Assembly: GCA_963843595.1 (NCBI GenBank)
Contig: CAWJLG010000017.1
Coordinates: 124,001 to 188,000 of the forward strand
Length of the DNA stretch: 64,000 nt
Source of the DNA: CAIWHR01 sp963843595
GTDB lineage: Bacteria; Pseudomonadota; Gammaproteobacteria; Burkholderiales; Casimicrobiaceae
Reading direction: 5' to 3'
In this document: positions 1 through 9,604 of the stretch, one piece after another
Layout of the letters: every line of letters starts with the position of its first letter
How positions within the stretch are numbered: the first letter of the stretch is position 1
The notes under the pieces: model-generated
The model's database searches: none
What the model saw: the letters and a program-made list of their open reading frames with translations, nothing else
Told to the model about the DNA's origin: nothing
Program-made: the position numbers and the translations under genes

Positions 1-113
1 GTCGTAACCCAGGGTTGATCTGGCAGTCAGTGTCAGAACGTCCGCGCTCCTGACCGGCGGAGATCGGCCACAACCGGACTTGGCGCCTCGGCTCACGGTC
101 AAAGGGGCAAAGC

Positions 114-338
114 ATGTCAAGGAACGGGCCTGGTCTTTGGGGCAGTGGCGATGCCTACGAGAAATACATGGGGCGGTGGAGCCGCCGAATCGCTCCGAGA
201 TTCCTCGACTGGCTATCGCCCGCGCCGGATGAAGAATGGCTCGACATCGGTTGCGGGACCGGTGCTCTAAGCTCGGCGATCCTGGCGAAGTGCGCACCGA
301 GAAGGGCGATCGTCATGCTATGGCGGCTGCGGCGATGA
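114..338 (+). pseudogene. N-terminal stub of a class I SAM-dependent methyltransferase
   Basis: Only 74 residues. The reading frame carries a typical methyltransferase N-terminus (WxxRIAPRFLDWL) and SAM-binding motif I (LDIGCGTG, about residues 43-50) and is then lost at a stop within 25 codons. Full members of this family are about 250-280 residues, so the rest of the Rossmann fold is missing. The P-type ATPase gene begins 22 bp later, so the 3' part appears to have been deleted when that gene became its neighbour. No function is expected from the fragment. The 113 bp before it show no other gene. Confidence 0.6.
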
Positions 339-360
339 GGGCGGGATACGTGACCATCTG

Positions 361-2931
361 ATGGCCCGGAGCGATCAGTTCATGCGAGAGCTCGCGCGCG
401 AGGACGCGTACTGGGGCCATGATGCGTCGGAGCTGCTCGCCGCGCTCACCACGAGTCTCCAAGGTCTTTCCTCGAAAGAAGCCGCCAGGCGCCTCAAGCG
501 CCACGGCCCGAATGTCGTCGCGGAACAGCGCGAGGTCGCCGCCGTCCGGCTGCTGCTCCACCAGTTCGCGAGCCCGCTCGTCCTGATCCTTGTCTTTGGC
601 GCGGCCATCTCCCTCTTCGTTCGCGATTGGGTCGATGCCGCCATCATTCTCGTCATCGTGCTCGGCAGCGCGCTCCTCGGCTTTACGCAGGAGTACCGAG
701 CCTCGGCGGCCGTTGCGCAGTTGCGCAAGCGACTTGCACTCACCGCGCGAGTCTTGCGTGACGGTGTGGTTCAAACGGTCGTCGCAAGCCGCATCGTGCC
801 GGGTGACGTGATCGAGCTCTCCGCCGGCAATCTCGTCCCTGCCGACGGCGTGATCCTCACGGCCAGAGACTTCCTGGTGACCGAGGCGAGCCTCACTGGC
901 GAATCGATGCCGGTCGAGAAGCAGCCCGGCGCCGTGAAACCCGAAGCGCCGATGTCGGGACGCACCAACTGCGCATTCATGGGGACTTCCGTGCGCAGCG
1001 GGACGGCCACCGTTCTGATGGTGAAGACCGGTCGCGCCACCGCGTTCGGCGAGGTGGCGGCGCGCCTCAAGACGCGTCCACCGGAGCCCGAGTTCGCGCG
1101 CGGCGTGCGGCAGTTCGGCTATCTCCTCGTGCAAATCATGGTGGTGATGGTGTTCTTCGTCCTTGTGGTCAATCAGATGCTCGGACGCCCGGCGATCGAA
1201 TCGCTGCTGTTCGCCGTTGCCCTCGCCGTTGGCATCTCGCCCGAGTTGTTGCCCGCCATCGTCAGCGTCACCCTCGCGCACGGCGCACGGGCGATGGCTC
1301 GCCGCGGCGTGATCGTACGACACCTGGAGGCGATCGAGGGTCTCGGCAGCATGGATGTTCTGTGCACCGACAAGACCGGGACGCTCACGGCCGGAGTGAT
1401 GGCACTCGACGACGCAGTGGACGCCGAAGGGGCCTCGTCGGCCGAGGTGCTTCGCCTTGCCTACCTCAATGCGGCGCTCGAAACCGGCATCGAGAACCCG
1501 CTGGACGCGGCGCTCGTCACGGCGGGCGAGAAGGCCGGCCTGGCCACGGCAGGCTGCACGAAGATCGACGAGATCCCCTACGACTTCGTCCGCAAGCGTC
1601 TCACCGTCGTGGTCGCGACCGAGGAAGATGCCGGGCAGCACCGGATCATCATGAAGGGAGCATTCGCCAATGTCCTCGGCGTCTGCACCACGCTCGCGCG
1701 CGCGGGCGCAGAGGTTCCACTCGACAACAGTCTGCGCGAACGCCTCGAGTCCTACTATCGTGACAAAGGCACGGAAGGGTTTCGCGTGATCGCGCTCGCG
1801 ACCAGGCGCGTGCCAGCGCAGGAGCGATACGCGCCGGACGACGAGGCGGGCATGTCGCTCGAGGGGTTCCTGCTCTTCTTCGATCCACCCAAGGCCCAGG
1901 CCGCGCAGACCGTTCGCGACCTCGCTGCACGCGGCGTACGGATCAAGGTCATCACCGGGGACAACCGCTATGTCGCCGCCCATGTCGCCGGCACGATCGG
2001 TCTCGATCCGAAGGCCATGCTGACCGGCGAGGTGATCGCGGGGCTACGGGATGAATCGCTCTGGCATCACGCGGCGCGAACCGATCTCTTCGTCGAGGTC
2101 GATCCGCAACAGAAGGAGCGGATCGTGCGGGCGCTGCAGCGCACCGGCCACTCGGTCGGTTACCTCGGCGATGGCATCAATGATGCGCCGGCGTTGCACG
2201 CCGCGGATGTCGGCATCTCGGTCGATCAGGCCGTGGACGTCGCACGCGAGAGCGCCGACGTCGTGCTCCTGCAACCGGACCTCGACGTTCTTCGTCGCGG
2301 TGTGGACGACGGCCGCCGCACCTTCGCGAACACCCTCAAGTACATCGCCATCACCACCAGCGCGAACTTCGGCAACATGGTGAGCATGGCACTCGCCACG
2401 CCGCTGCTGCCCTTCCTGCCGCTTGCCGCCAAGCAGATCCTCCTCAACAACTTCCTGTCCGACCTGCCGTCGATCGCCATCTCGACGGACAGCGTCGACG
2501 CCGAGCGCGTAGCGCGGGCCCAGCGCTGGGACGTGGTAGAGGTCAGGCGGTTCATGATCGTGTTCGGACTGATCAGCACGGTCTTCGACCTGCTGACGTT
2601 CTTCGTACTGCTGCGCGTGTTCGACGCGACGGAATCGATTTTTCAGACCGGGTGGTTCGTGGTCTCCCTGCTGACCGAACTGGCGGTGCTGCTGGTGCTG
2701 CGAACGCACGGGCCGGCGCTGCGCAGCGTGCCGAGCAGCCTACTCCTGTGGACGACCGTCGCCGTCGCGGCCTTCGCGGTCGCCGTCCCGTTCATCGGGC
2801 CGTTCGCGAGAGTCTTCGGCTTCGTCGCCCTGACCTGGCCTCTGCTGGTCGCCATGGTCGCAATCGTCGTCGGCTACGTCCTCGCCACGGAGCTTGCGAA
2901 GCGCCGGTTCTATCGGGGCCGCGGACCCTAG
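361..2931 (+). CDS. mgtA: P-type Mg2+-transporting ATPase (MgtA/MgtB type)
   Basis: 856 residues, the usual length for P3B magnesium-import ATPases of the inner membrane. The order is standard: N-terminal cation-ATPase segment, two membrane helices, actuator domain with the TGES loop (LTGESMPVEK), helices including SPELLPAIVSVTLAHGA, the phosphorylation motif CTDKTGTLT, a nucleotide-binding domain, hinge GDGINDAPAL, and a C-terminal helix bundle. The sequence around DKTGT (RRGVIVRHLEAIEGLGSMDVLCTDK, split here as RRGVIVRHL and LGSMDVLC) is closest to MgtA/B rather than Ca2+ pumps. ATG at 361 is used; ATG 382 is an alternative start. No Mg2+-sensing leader is evident because the upstream space is only the methyltransferase stub. 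Substrate is inferred from family resemblance. Confidence 0.85.
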   Translation: MARSDQFMRELAREDAYWGHDASELLAALTTSLQGLSSKEAARRLKRHGPNVVAEQREVAAVRLLLHQFASPLVLILVFGAAISLFVRDWVDAAIILVIVLGSALLGFTQEYRASAAVAQLRKRLALTARVLRDGVVQTVVASRIVPGDVIELSAGNLVPADGVILTARDFLVTEASLTGESMPVEKQPGAVKPEAPMSGRTNCAFMGTSVRSGTATVLMVKTGRATAFGEVAARLKTRPPEPEFARGVRQFGYLLVQIMVVMVFFVLVVNQMLGRPAIESLLFAVALAVGISPELLPAIVSVTLAHGARAMARRGVIVRHLEAIEGLGSMDVLCTDKTGTLTAGVMALDDAVDAEGASSAEVLRLAYLNAALETGIENPLDAALVTAGEKAGLATAGCTKIDEIPYDFVRKRLTVVVATEEDAGQHRIIMKGAFANVLGVCTTLARAGAEVPLDNSLRERLESYYRDKGTEGFRVIALATRRVPAQERYAPDDEAGMSLEGFLLFFDPPKAQAAQTVRDLAARGVRIKVITGDNRYVAAHVAGTIGLDPKAMLTGEVIAGLRDESLWHHAARTDLFVEVDPQQKERIVRALQRTGHSVGYLGDGINDAPALHAADVGISVDQAVDVARESADVVLLQPDLDVLRRGVDDGRRTFANTLKYIAITTSANFGNMVSMALATPLLPFLPLAAKQILLNNFLSDLPSIAISTDSVDAERVARAQRWDVVEVRRFMIVFGLISTVFDLLTFFVLLRVFDATESIFQTGWFVVSLLTELAVLLVLRTHGPALRSVPSSLLLWTTVAVAAFAVAVPFIGPFARVFGFVALTWPLLVAMVAIVVGYVLATELAKRRFYRGRGP

Positions 2932-3064
2932 CGATACGCCGGTTTTCGCGCAATCGCCGGGAACGGACGGTACCAAGAGCTCCGACAATGCGTTTGCCGC
3001 GGGAACCTGCGGGTTGACGCGGACCAACCGATCCGGAATCTTCCGGTGGGTCCGGTTGAATTTC

Positions 3065-5638
3065 CTAATCTGCTGTCCACGAACTCGCGGGCTGCCCGAC
3101 GCTGCTCCCGGCCGCTGACGCGCGAATGCTGTTCATGCAGGTGGCGAGGCTGCGGGCAAAGGCGGCGTTGCGGACGTCGAGCAGCTGCGAATGTGTCGCG
3201 GCGATTTCGAAGCATTCGGCGGGGCCCGCAAAGAGTTGCCTGAGCCGCGATGGGTCGGTCTGCGCCAGCCGCTGTCGGCTGGAAAGCAGAAAAACCGGGC
3301 CGTCGTAGGGCCTGGGCCGATACCGGCGGATCGCCATCTCGAACGCGCGGGCGACGTCGGTTGCCGCTCTTGCGTAAGCCGGGTCGTCGAGAGACACCGC
3401 GATCTTGCCCTCGGCCTGACGCCGACGGAGGCGCTTGAGCAGAGCATCCTCGGTGAGACTGGCGTCGTCCATGGCAAAGGGCCGAAACGGCGGATCGAGC
3501 AGCAAGAGCGGGAGTACCACCGCACCGGCCGCACGCAGCGAGCGCGCCATCTCGATCGCGACGTAGCCCCCGGCGCACATGGCCCCCAGCGCGTACGGTC
3601 CGTTCGGTTGCCGCTGCCGCAACGCCCGCAGATAGTCGCTGGCCATCTCCTCGACCGTCGCATGCGGCGCCTGCAATCCGTCGAGACCGCGGGCCTGGAA
3701 TGCCCACACCGGCTGATCGTGGCCGAGCAGCTCGATAAAGCGGGGACTGATCAGTGGCTGGCCGAGCCGACCATGGACCAGGAAGAGAACCGGCGGGTTT
3801 CCCGTCTCGCGAAGCGGGCACAGAACCGGAATCGGCTTCGCCGCGCGAATCGGGGCGAGGGCGCGGAGTCGCGCCGCGATCCCTGCCACCGTCATGTCGT
3901 CGCGGACGCTCGTGAGCATCAGGCCGTGGCCGGCTCGCAGCCGGAGCTGCAACTCCGTGAACGCGAGCGAGTCGCCGCCGAGCAGAAAGAAATCGTCATC
4001 GCGGCCAACGCGCGGATGCTTCAACAGCTCTCCGAACAGGGAAGCCACCTTCCGTTCGAGGTCGTCGCGCGGCGCTTCGAAATCGTGCGTCGACTCGCGC
4101 GAGGGGGGTTCCAGCGCGGCAAGGGCCATGCGGTCGACCTTGCCGCTCGACGTGAGCGGCAACGCGTCGCGGAACACGAATGCGCCGGGCAGCATGTAGC
4201 CCGGCAATGTGCAGGCAAGCCGTTGGCGCAACCGGCGCGGATCCGGAGCGGTCGCCGGCGCCGTGGTGACGTAGGCCACCAGCCGGTCGGCCTCCGGCGC
4301 CCGATCCCCGACGATGGGAACGACCGCACATCGCGCCACGCCGGGGCACGCTGCCAGCGCCCTCTCGATCTCGATCAGATCCACGGTAAACCCGCGGATC
4401 TTGATGCGACTGCCCTGGCGTCCCAGAAAGCAGAGGTCGCCGTTGTCGTCGATGCGCCCGAGGTCACCGGTCGCGTACCGCCGCCATCCGGGTTCCACGG
4501 GATCCTCGGAAAAGACCCGGGCGTCGAGTTCGGGGCGACGCCAGTATCCGGGACTCAGGTACGGACTGCTGACAACGATCTCGCCTATTTCGCCCCGCCC
4601 GGCTTCGCTGCCATCCTCGCGCTGGATCCGCAGCCGGACCCCGGGCGGGGATCGTCCCGCCGGAACCACGTCGCCGGGCGGTGGAAGCCGTTGGTGATCG
4701 AGCCGGTTCTGCGCGATCAAGCTCACCTCGGTGGCCGCGAGCTGATTGACGAAGAAGCAGCTCGCGATCGTGTGCCGCCGGAAGTGCTCGACGTCGGAAT
4801 CGAACACTGCCTCCCCACCGAGATCGATCACGCGCAGATGGCGCAGCACGCGATCGGGCGCGAGGCGGTTCATCATCTCTCGATAGACCGTCGGTACGGC
4901 ATGCAGTACCGAGATCCGCTCATCGTCGAGCCAGGCGGCCAATGTCCCGATGCCCCGCGTTCGGACGTCGTACGCGCACACGGTCGCGCCGCGCGACAGG
5001 CCGCCGAAGATATCCACGTTCCAGGCGCCGAAGCTCAGCGAGTACAGAAGCGAAATCCGATCCGCGCCGCCGATGTCGAGCGCTCGCGCATACGCGTCCG
5101 CGAAAAACAGCAGATTCCGGTGCGTCTGCGTCACGCCCTTCGGTTGCCCCGTCGACGCGGACGTGTAAACGAGGTTCGCCAACGCATCCGGATCGACGTC
5201 GGGAAGCGCGTGGGTCGCTTCGCCAGTACTCATGCGATCGATGTCGAGCACGGCGCAACCCGCCGCTGCCAGCGCGCTTGCCCGGTCGAGGAGCCCGGTT
5301 TCCGTGAGAATCACGAAGGGCGCCGCATCGTCGAGGATGAAACGCAGCCGCGCATCGGGGTCGCCCGCATCGAGCATGACGTACGCCGAACCGCTCAGGC
5401 TGACGCCGGCAAGCGCCTTGACGGCAGCGCTCTTGGACTCGAACAGGAGGCAGACAAGACCCGACCGACCGCGAGCAACGACGTCGAGGTGCCCCGCAAT
5501 GGCTCTGGCGGCTGCACCAAGCGCCGCGTAGCTGATCGCGGCGCTCCCCTCGACGATGGCGGGCTTGTCCGGCCAGCGTTGCGCGGCGCGCAGCAGCCGC
5601 GCCCCGAACGTGGCCGCGATATCGTCCGTCGTCATCAT
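3065..5638 (-). CDS. NRPS-like A-T-TE enzyme (adenylation, carrier, thioesterase)
   Basis: 857 residues with three domains and no condensation domain. The adenylation domain covers about residues 10-500, with the A3 loop LVYTSASTGQPKGV near 157-170. The carrier motif LGGDSL puts the pantetheine serine near residue 556. The thioesterase is about 610-857, with a nucleophile elbow GAMCAGG (Cys near 688 instead of Ser) and a late His (ATHSQLLD, near 815). In motif A4 the residue aligning with the amino-group-binding Asp235 of PheA is Gly (SFGAWNVD), so the substrate is probably not an alpha-amino acid. Arylpyruvate-condensing A-T-TE enzymes such as RalA and the atromentin synthetases share this layout; the product here is unknown. 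The ATG at 5638 is chosen because an AGGGGGA ribosome site lies just upstream; a second ATG follows at 5635. The gene stands alone. Confidence 0.8.
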   Translation of the reverse strand: MMTTDDIAATFGARLLRAAQRWPDKPAIVEGSAAISYAALGAAARAIAGHLDVVARGRSGLVCLLFESKSAAVKALAGVSLSGSAYVMLDAGDPDARLRFILDDAAPFVILTETGLLDRASALAAAGCAVLDIDRMSTGEATHALPDVDPDALANLVYTSASTGQPKGVTQTHRNLLFFADAYARALDIGGADRISLLYSLSFGAWNVDIFGGLSRGATVCAYDVRTRGIGTLAAWLDDERISVLHAVPTVYREMMNRLAPDRVLRHLRVIDLGGEAVFDSDVEHFRRHTIASCFFVNQLAATEVSLIAQNRLDHQRLPPPGDVVPAGRSPPGVRLRIQREDGSEAGRGEIGEIVVSSPYLSPGYWRRPELDARVFSEDPVEPGWRRYATGDLGRIDDNGDLCFLGRQGSRIKIRGFTVDLIEIERALAACPGVARCAVVPIVGDRAPEADRLVAYVTTAPATAPDPRRLRQRLACTLPGYMLPGAFVFRDALPLTSSGKVDRMALAALEPPSRESTHDFEAPRDDLERKVASLFGELLKHPRVGRDDDFFLLGGDSLAFTELQLRLRAGHGLMLTSVRDDMTVAGIAARLRALAPIRAAKPIPVLCPLRETGNPPVLFLVHGRLGQPLISPRFIELLGHDQPVWAFQARGLDGLQAPHATVEEMASDYLRALRQRQPNGPYALGAMCAGGYVAIEMARSLRAAGAVVLPLLLLDPPFRPFAMDDASLTEDALLKRLRRRQAEGKIAVSLDDPAYARAATDVARAFEMAIRRYRPRPYDGPVFLLSSRQRLAQTDPSRLRQLFAGPAECFEIAATHSQLLDVRNAAFARSLATCMNSIRASAAGSSVGQPASSWTAD

Positions 5639-5949
5639 TCCCCCTGCTTCGCTTCTTCCGTTGACGGCACGGGCACTGTGCCCTCGACCATCGAATGGCC
5701 GACCCGTAAGGCCGGATCGAATTGCCGTGCTGCGCTTGCTGCGGCCCGCGCGCCATTGTCCCGGTGCCGACTGGATAGGATAATTCAAAATCGCCCGGTG
5801 TCTTCGGCGGCGCTGCGGTGATTGCATTCCATTGGGCGCATGGTCCTCGCCGCGATAGGGCTCGGCCTAGCTTTTTCTTGTACTGTATTGCGTTCGTCTC
5901 CGCCACCCGGGCAGTGGCGGGCGATGTACGCCTCGTCGGGAGTCATTTC
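5639..5949. other. Intergenic region between divergent genes
   Basis: About 310 bp separate the NRPS-like gene (minus) from the Bug binding protein (plus). It should hold both promoters. An AT-rich patch near 5776-5790 (GGATAATTC) is the only -10-like stretch I can point to, and no clear -35 partner or operator is visible. Open frames across it are low-complexity and look non-coding. Confidence 0.4.
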
Positions 5950-6906
5950 GTGCGCAAGAGGCTTGTCGTGGTCGCAATGTTGCTCTGCGCGCTGCCGTCG
6001 GCCGGCGCCTGGAGCCAAGACTACCCGACGCGGCCGATCCGGATCGTGGTCGGGTCGACGGCCGGTTCAGGGATCGACATCGGCTCGCGGATGCTGGCCG
6101 AGAAGCTGCGCGACGAGTTCGGTCAACCGGTCGTGATCGAGATCAAGGCCGGTGCGGACGGCATGATCGCCGCCGGCCACGTCGCCGCGACCGCCCCTGA
6201 CGGCCACACGCTGCTCGCGGCGACGAATGCGCAGATGGCGATCGTTCCCATCCTGCAGGACAAGCCGCCCTACGATCCGGTGCGCGACTTCGAGCCGATC
6301 TCGATGATCGCGCGCTACCCGGTGGTGCTCGTGGCCATCCCGACCGTGGCGGTCCACTCGGTACCGGAGCTGGTCGCCTACGGCAAGGCGCATCCCGGCG
6401 AGCTCAACTACGGCTCGGCATCGAGCAGTTTCATGTTCGGGACGGAGTTGTTCAAGCAGCTCAGCGGGGCGGACCTGCATCACATTCCGTACATCGGTGT
6501 GCCGGCCGTGGTGACCGCGCTGCTCGCGGGCGACGTGCAGGTCGCGCTGCTGACCGTCCTGGCGGCGAGTCCGCATATCAAGGCCGGGAAGTTGCGGGCG
6601 CTCGCCGTCACCAGCAACGCGCGTGAGCCGCTGCTCCCGGACGTGCCGACGTTCGCCGAGGTCGGTGTGCGCGGCTACGACCTCGAAATCTGGGTCGCGA
6701 TATTTGCACCTGCCCGCACGCCGCCGGAAATCGTGGCGCGACTGCACTCGGCAATCGCGCGCAGCCTCGATGCTCCGGAGATGCGCGGCAAGTTCGCCGC
6801 GGCGGGCATGGTGCCCGCAAGCAGCTCACCGCAGTTCGTGCGCGAGACGATCCTGCGCGACACGAAGACCTACGCCGCGTTCAAGGCCGCGCTTCGCGCA
6901 AACTGA
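5950..6906 (+). CDS. Tripartite tricarboxylate transporter (Bug family) periplasmic binding protein
   Basis: 318 residues from the GTG at 5950, which has GGGAG seven bases upstream. This start gives a clean signal peptide (MRKRL, hydrophobic core, cleavage near AWSQ). The mature N-terminus YPTRPIRIVVGSTAGSGIDI is the family hallmark, as are the later PYDPVRDFEPI and LADVPTF-like (LLPDVPTFAEVG) motifs. Bug proteins deliver carboxylates to TctAB-type carriers or act as sensors; no TctA or TctB gene is in the window, so its membrane partner is unknown. The mandelate-racemase-like gene starts 58 bp downstream on the same strand, which suggests that the ligand is a hydroxy- or sugar acid used by that enzyme. 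Confidence 0.85.
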   Translation: MRKRLVVVAMLLCALPSAGAWSQDYPTRPIRIVVGSTAGSGIDIGSRMLAEKLRDEFGQPVVIEIKAGADGMIAAGHVAATAPDGHTLLAATNAQMAIVPILQDKPPYDPVRDFEPISMIARYPVVLVAIPTVAVHSVPELVAYGKAHPGELNYGSASSSFMFGTELFKQLSGADLHHIPYIGVPAVVTALLAGDVQVALLTVLAASPHIKAGKLRALAVTSNAREPLLPDVPTFAEVGVRGYDLEIWVAIFAPARTPPEIVARLHSAIARSLDAPEMRGKFAAAGMVPASSSPQFVRETILRDTKTYAAFKAALRAN

Positions 6907-6964
6907 CTCGTATGATGACCGGTCCATACATAACGCCCGAGTTCGGCTGAGGGGCGAAAGACCC

Positions 6965-8092
6965 ATGACACGACGCGAGGGGGCGACCGCAACGCGATTT
7001 GCGCCGTTGACGCTCAAGAGCATCAGCGCTCGACCGGTTGTGCTCAGACTGGAGCGGCCCGTCGTCGCGCGCATTGCCACGATCACCGACTGGCCGTTGA
7101 TTCTGATCGATCTGTATACCGACGAAGGCGTCACAGGACGTAGCTACCTCGAGCCCTATACCGTGAATGCCATGAAGTACCTGGTCCCGGCGCTTCACGA
7201 TTTCGGGGAAATGTTCGCCGGCCGCCCGGTAGCTCCGGTCGAGTTGTATTCCCTGGCGCGGAAATCGCTGCACTTCGTCGGCTACCAGGGCGTGTCGATG
7301 ATCGCGGTGTCCGGGCTCGACATGGCTGCGTGGGACGCCGTCGCCAAGGCTGCGGGCGTGCCGCTTTGCGTCCTGCTGGGTGGTTCCGTCGGCCCGGTGG
7401 GTGCGTACAACAGCAACGGATTGTGGCTCAAGGAGCCGGCAGCGGTAGCCGCCGAAGCGATCGCGTTGCGCGACGAAGGAGGGTTTACCGGCCTCAAACT
7501 GCGGCTCGGGCGCAACCGGCCACGCGACGATCTCGCCACGATCGAGGGCGTCCGGAACGCGGTCGGCGATGACATGCATCTGATGGTCGACTACAACCAG
7601 GGCCTCCATCTTGGCGAGGCATTGCAGAGATGCCACATGATCGACGATCTTGGTTTGGACTGGATCGAAGAGCCGATCGTCTACGACAACTTCGACGGTC
7701 ACGCACAACTCGCTGCCGAATTGAAGACCCCGATCCAGATCGGCGAGAACTTCTATGGCCCGCGGGACCTCTACCGGGCGCTCCAGAGCAAGGCATGCGA
7801 CTATGTGATGCCTGATTTCATGCGCATCGGTGGCGTCACCGGATGGCTGAGGGCAGCCGCCATCGCCGGAACGGCAGGCGTTCCGATGTCAAGCCACCTT
7901 TACCCCGAAGTCGCGGCGCACATGATGCGGGTAACGGAGACCGCGCACTGGCTCGAATGGCAGAACTGGGCCGACCCCGTATTGCAGAAGCCGTATGCGA
8001 TCAGGAATGGCCTGCTGCATGTTCCCGACACTCCCGGCGTCGGCCTGGAGTGGAACGAGGATGCAGTGAGGGCCCATCGCGTCGATCTCTAG
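6965..8092 (+). CDS. Enolase-superfamily enzyme, mandelate racemase/muconate lactonizing type
   Basis: 375 residues, cytosolic. The N-terminal capping domain is followed by the modified TIM barrel with the expected active-site pattern: a K-x-R motif on the second strand (TGLKLRLG), metal ligands in VDYNQ, WIEEP and QIGENF, Asp in MPDFMRIGG and the catalytic His in MSSHLYPEV. The Lys plus the Asp-His pair is the mandelate-racemase subgroup pattern, so it should abstract an alpha proton from a carboxylate substrate; whether it racemizes or dehydrates cannot be told. ATG 6965 is preferred because a GGGGCGAAAG purine stretch precedes it and the family N-terminus (ISARPVVLRL) follows. Likely co-transcribed with the preceding Bug gene. 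Confidence 0.85.
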   Translation: MTRREGATATRFAPLTLKSISARPVVLRLERPVVARIATITDWPLILIDLYTDEGVTGRSYLEPYTVNAMKYLVPALHDFGEMFAGRPVAPVELYSLARKSLHFVGYQGVSMIAVSGLDMAAWDAVAKAAGVPLCVLLGGSVGPVGAYNSNGLWLKEPAAVAAEAIALRDEGGFTGLKLRLGRNRPRDDLATIEGVRNAVGDDMHLMVDYNQGLHLGEALQRCHMIDDLGLDWIEEPIVYDNFDGHAQLAAELKTPIQIGENFYGPRDLYRALQSKACDYVMPDFMRIGGVTGWLRAAAIAGTAGVPMSSHLYPEVAAHMMRVTETAHWLEWQNWADPVLQKPYAIRNGLLHVPDTPGVGLEWNEDAVRAHRVDL

Positions 8093-8222
8093 GAAGACTG
8101 CTCGCGCCCGTGGCGCGAATGTCTGTCCGTCAACGCGATCCTTTTCCTATCTGGCGCCGTGACGGGTCTTGCTGGCCCGCGGTGACAACGCCACGCTGGA
8201 GGTTCCGGTGGCGCGCTGCGTG

Positions 8223-8468
8223 TTACGTCGTCGGCTTTGCCTTTCGACCGGGGGCGAGAGGCGGAACATAACCCGACACGCGGCACTGCCACGCGTCAAT
8301 CCGCTTGCCGTTCTCGAAGCGGGTCAGATTGCACATGATGACTGCCCCGGTAGCTGCCAGGCCGGCAAGCCGCTGCCGCACCGTTGCAAGCGGCACGTCC
8401 ATCTCTTTGGCAATCTCCAGATCGAGGCGTTGGCCGTGTTTCTTAAGGCACTGCAGGATTTCGTTCAT
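8223..8468 (-). CDS. Small winged-helix protein
   Basis: 81 residues from the ATG at 8468, preceded by a GGAAACGAG purine stretch. The first 55 residues read as a winged helix-turn-helix (MNEILQCLKKHG, LDLEIAKEMDVPLATVRQRLAGLAATGAV), with a basic, proline-containing tail. This resembles the short FeoC-like or MarR-like single-domain proteins of betaproteobacteria, but there is no Cys cluster for an iron-sulfur site and no feo gene nearby. It converges on the mandelate-racemase-like gene. Target unknown. Confidence 0.65.
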   Translation of the reverse strand: MNEILQCLKKHGQRLDLEIAKEMDVPLATVRQRLAGLAATGAVIMCNLTRFENGKRIDAWQCRVSGYVPPLAPGRKAKPTT

Positions 8469-8709
8469 GGCTCGTTTCCGTGGAAAGACCGATAGTTTAT
8501 AGCAATGCCCGGACCGTGTCGGTTCCGTGTTCGCTTTCCGACCGGAATGGCGCAGTATTCCCAAGGCACCTCACGCCGCGCTGCGCGCTCGGCGCCAGTC
8601 GCCAGGTGCGCTGCACGACGAATCCCAGGGAGGCAACACCGATCTTCGCGCTGCCCACCGGGGCGCCCCCACATGAGAAGATTTCGCTCGACCGCGAAGG
8701 AGTCCCGCC

Positions 8710-9426
8710 ATGCGCTACGAACTCTATTATTGGGCGTCAATCCAGGGGCGGGGCGAATTTGTGCGGCTCGCACTCGAAGAGGCTGGCGCGCGCTACGTCG
8801 ATGTCGCCCGCACCGACGGCGGCGAGGAACGCATGCTCGCGCTGCTCGACGACGATGCGCTCGCCTGTCCACCGTTCGCGCCGCCGTTCCTGAAGGCCGG
8901 CACCCGCCTGATCGGGCAGACGGCGAACATCCTGCTCTTCCTCGGCGAGCGCCATGGCTTGGCGCCGAAGCGTGAGGCGGGACGTCTTTGGACGCATCAG
9001 CTGCAGCTCACGCTCGCCGACCTCGTCGTCGAGGTGCACGACACCCATCACCCGATCGCATCGAGTCTGTATTACGAAGATCAGCGGCGCGAAGCAAGAC
9101 GGCGCGCCGCGGACTTCGTCGCGAACAGGTTGCCCAAATTCCTTCGCTACTTCGAACGCGTGCTGGCCGGCAACCCGAGCGGGCCCACCCACCTTGTCGG
9201 CGGCCGACTCACCTACGCCGACCTGTCGTTGTTTCAGGTCGTCGCCGGCCTGAACTACGCGTTCCCGAATGCAATGGCGCGAACCGCGCGGCGGTATCCG
9301 CATGTGATGGCGCTGCACGCACGTGTGGCGGCCCGTCCCCGGGTTGCCGCGTATCTTGCCTCGGAGCGTCGGATACCGTTCAACCAGCAGGGCATCTTTC
9401 GCAACTACGCGGAGCTCGACCGGTAG
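8710..9426 (+). CDS. Glutathione S-transferase family protein
   Basis: 238 residues. The N-terminus (MRYELYYWASIQGRGEFVRLALEEAG) is a thioredoxin-fold GST domain with a Tyr in the position used for glutathione activation, followed by the PPFLKAG and GQTANILLFLGERHGL region (cis-Pro loop and helix 3). The C-terminal all-alpha domain contains THLVGGRLTYADLSLFQVVAGL, the conserved N-capping box. Cytosolic. Substrate unknown; the sequence looks closer to sigma/alpha-like GSTs than to the beta class, which would carry a Cys. The 240 bp upstream contain no gene. Confidence 0.85.
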   Translation: MRYELYYWASIQGRGEFVRLALEEAGARYVDVARTDGGEERMLALLDDDALACPPFAPPFLKAGTRLIGQTANILLFLGERHGLAPKREAGRLWTHQLQLTLADLVVEVHDTHHPIASSLYYEDQRREARRRAADFVANRLPKFLRYFERVLAGNPSGPTHLVGGRLTYADLSLFQVVAGLNYAFPNAMARTARRYPHVMALHARVAARPRVAAYLASERRIPFNQQGIFRNYAELDR

Positions 9427-9604
9427 TCGCGCTGACGGTGCGCGGAAGAATTTCCTCGCTGCGCAGGCGCGACGGTGCGGAAGAGCTCGCCGAGCCGGGC
9501 TTGCGGCGGGTCTTCTCGCTGAACGCGTACTTGCTGCATCGCGGCCGTTCGAGTGCAACTGCAGTCTGACGCTGGTTGCCAGGTCAGATCTTTACGACGA
9601 CACA

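Noticed and set aside
313..1983. Long open frame antisense to the Mg2+ ATPase gene
   Set aside because: High GC keeps the opposite strand open; the product is Arg/His/Glu-rich without any domain. The same applies to the very long antisense frames over treS-glgE, the NRPS-like gene, hypF, hupL and ATPase B.
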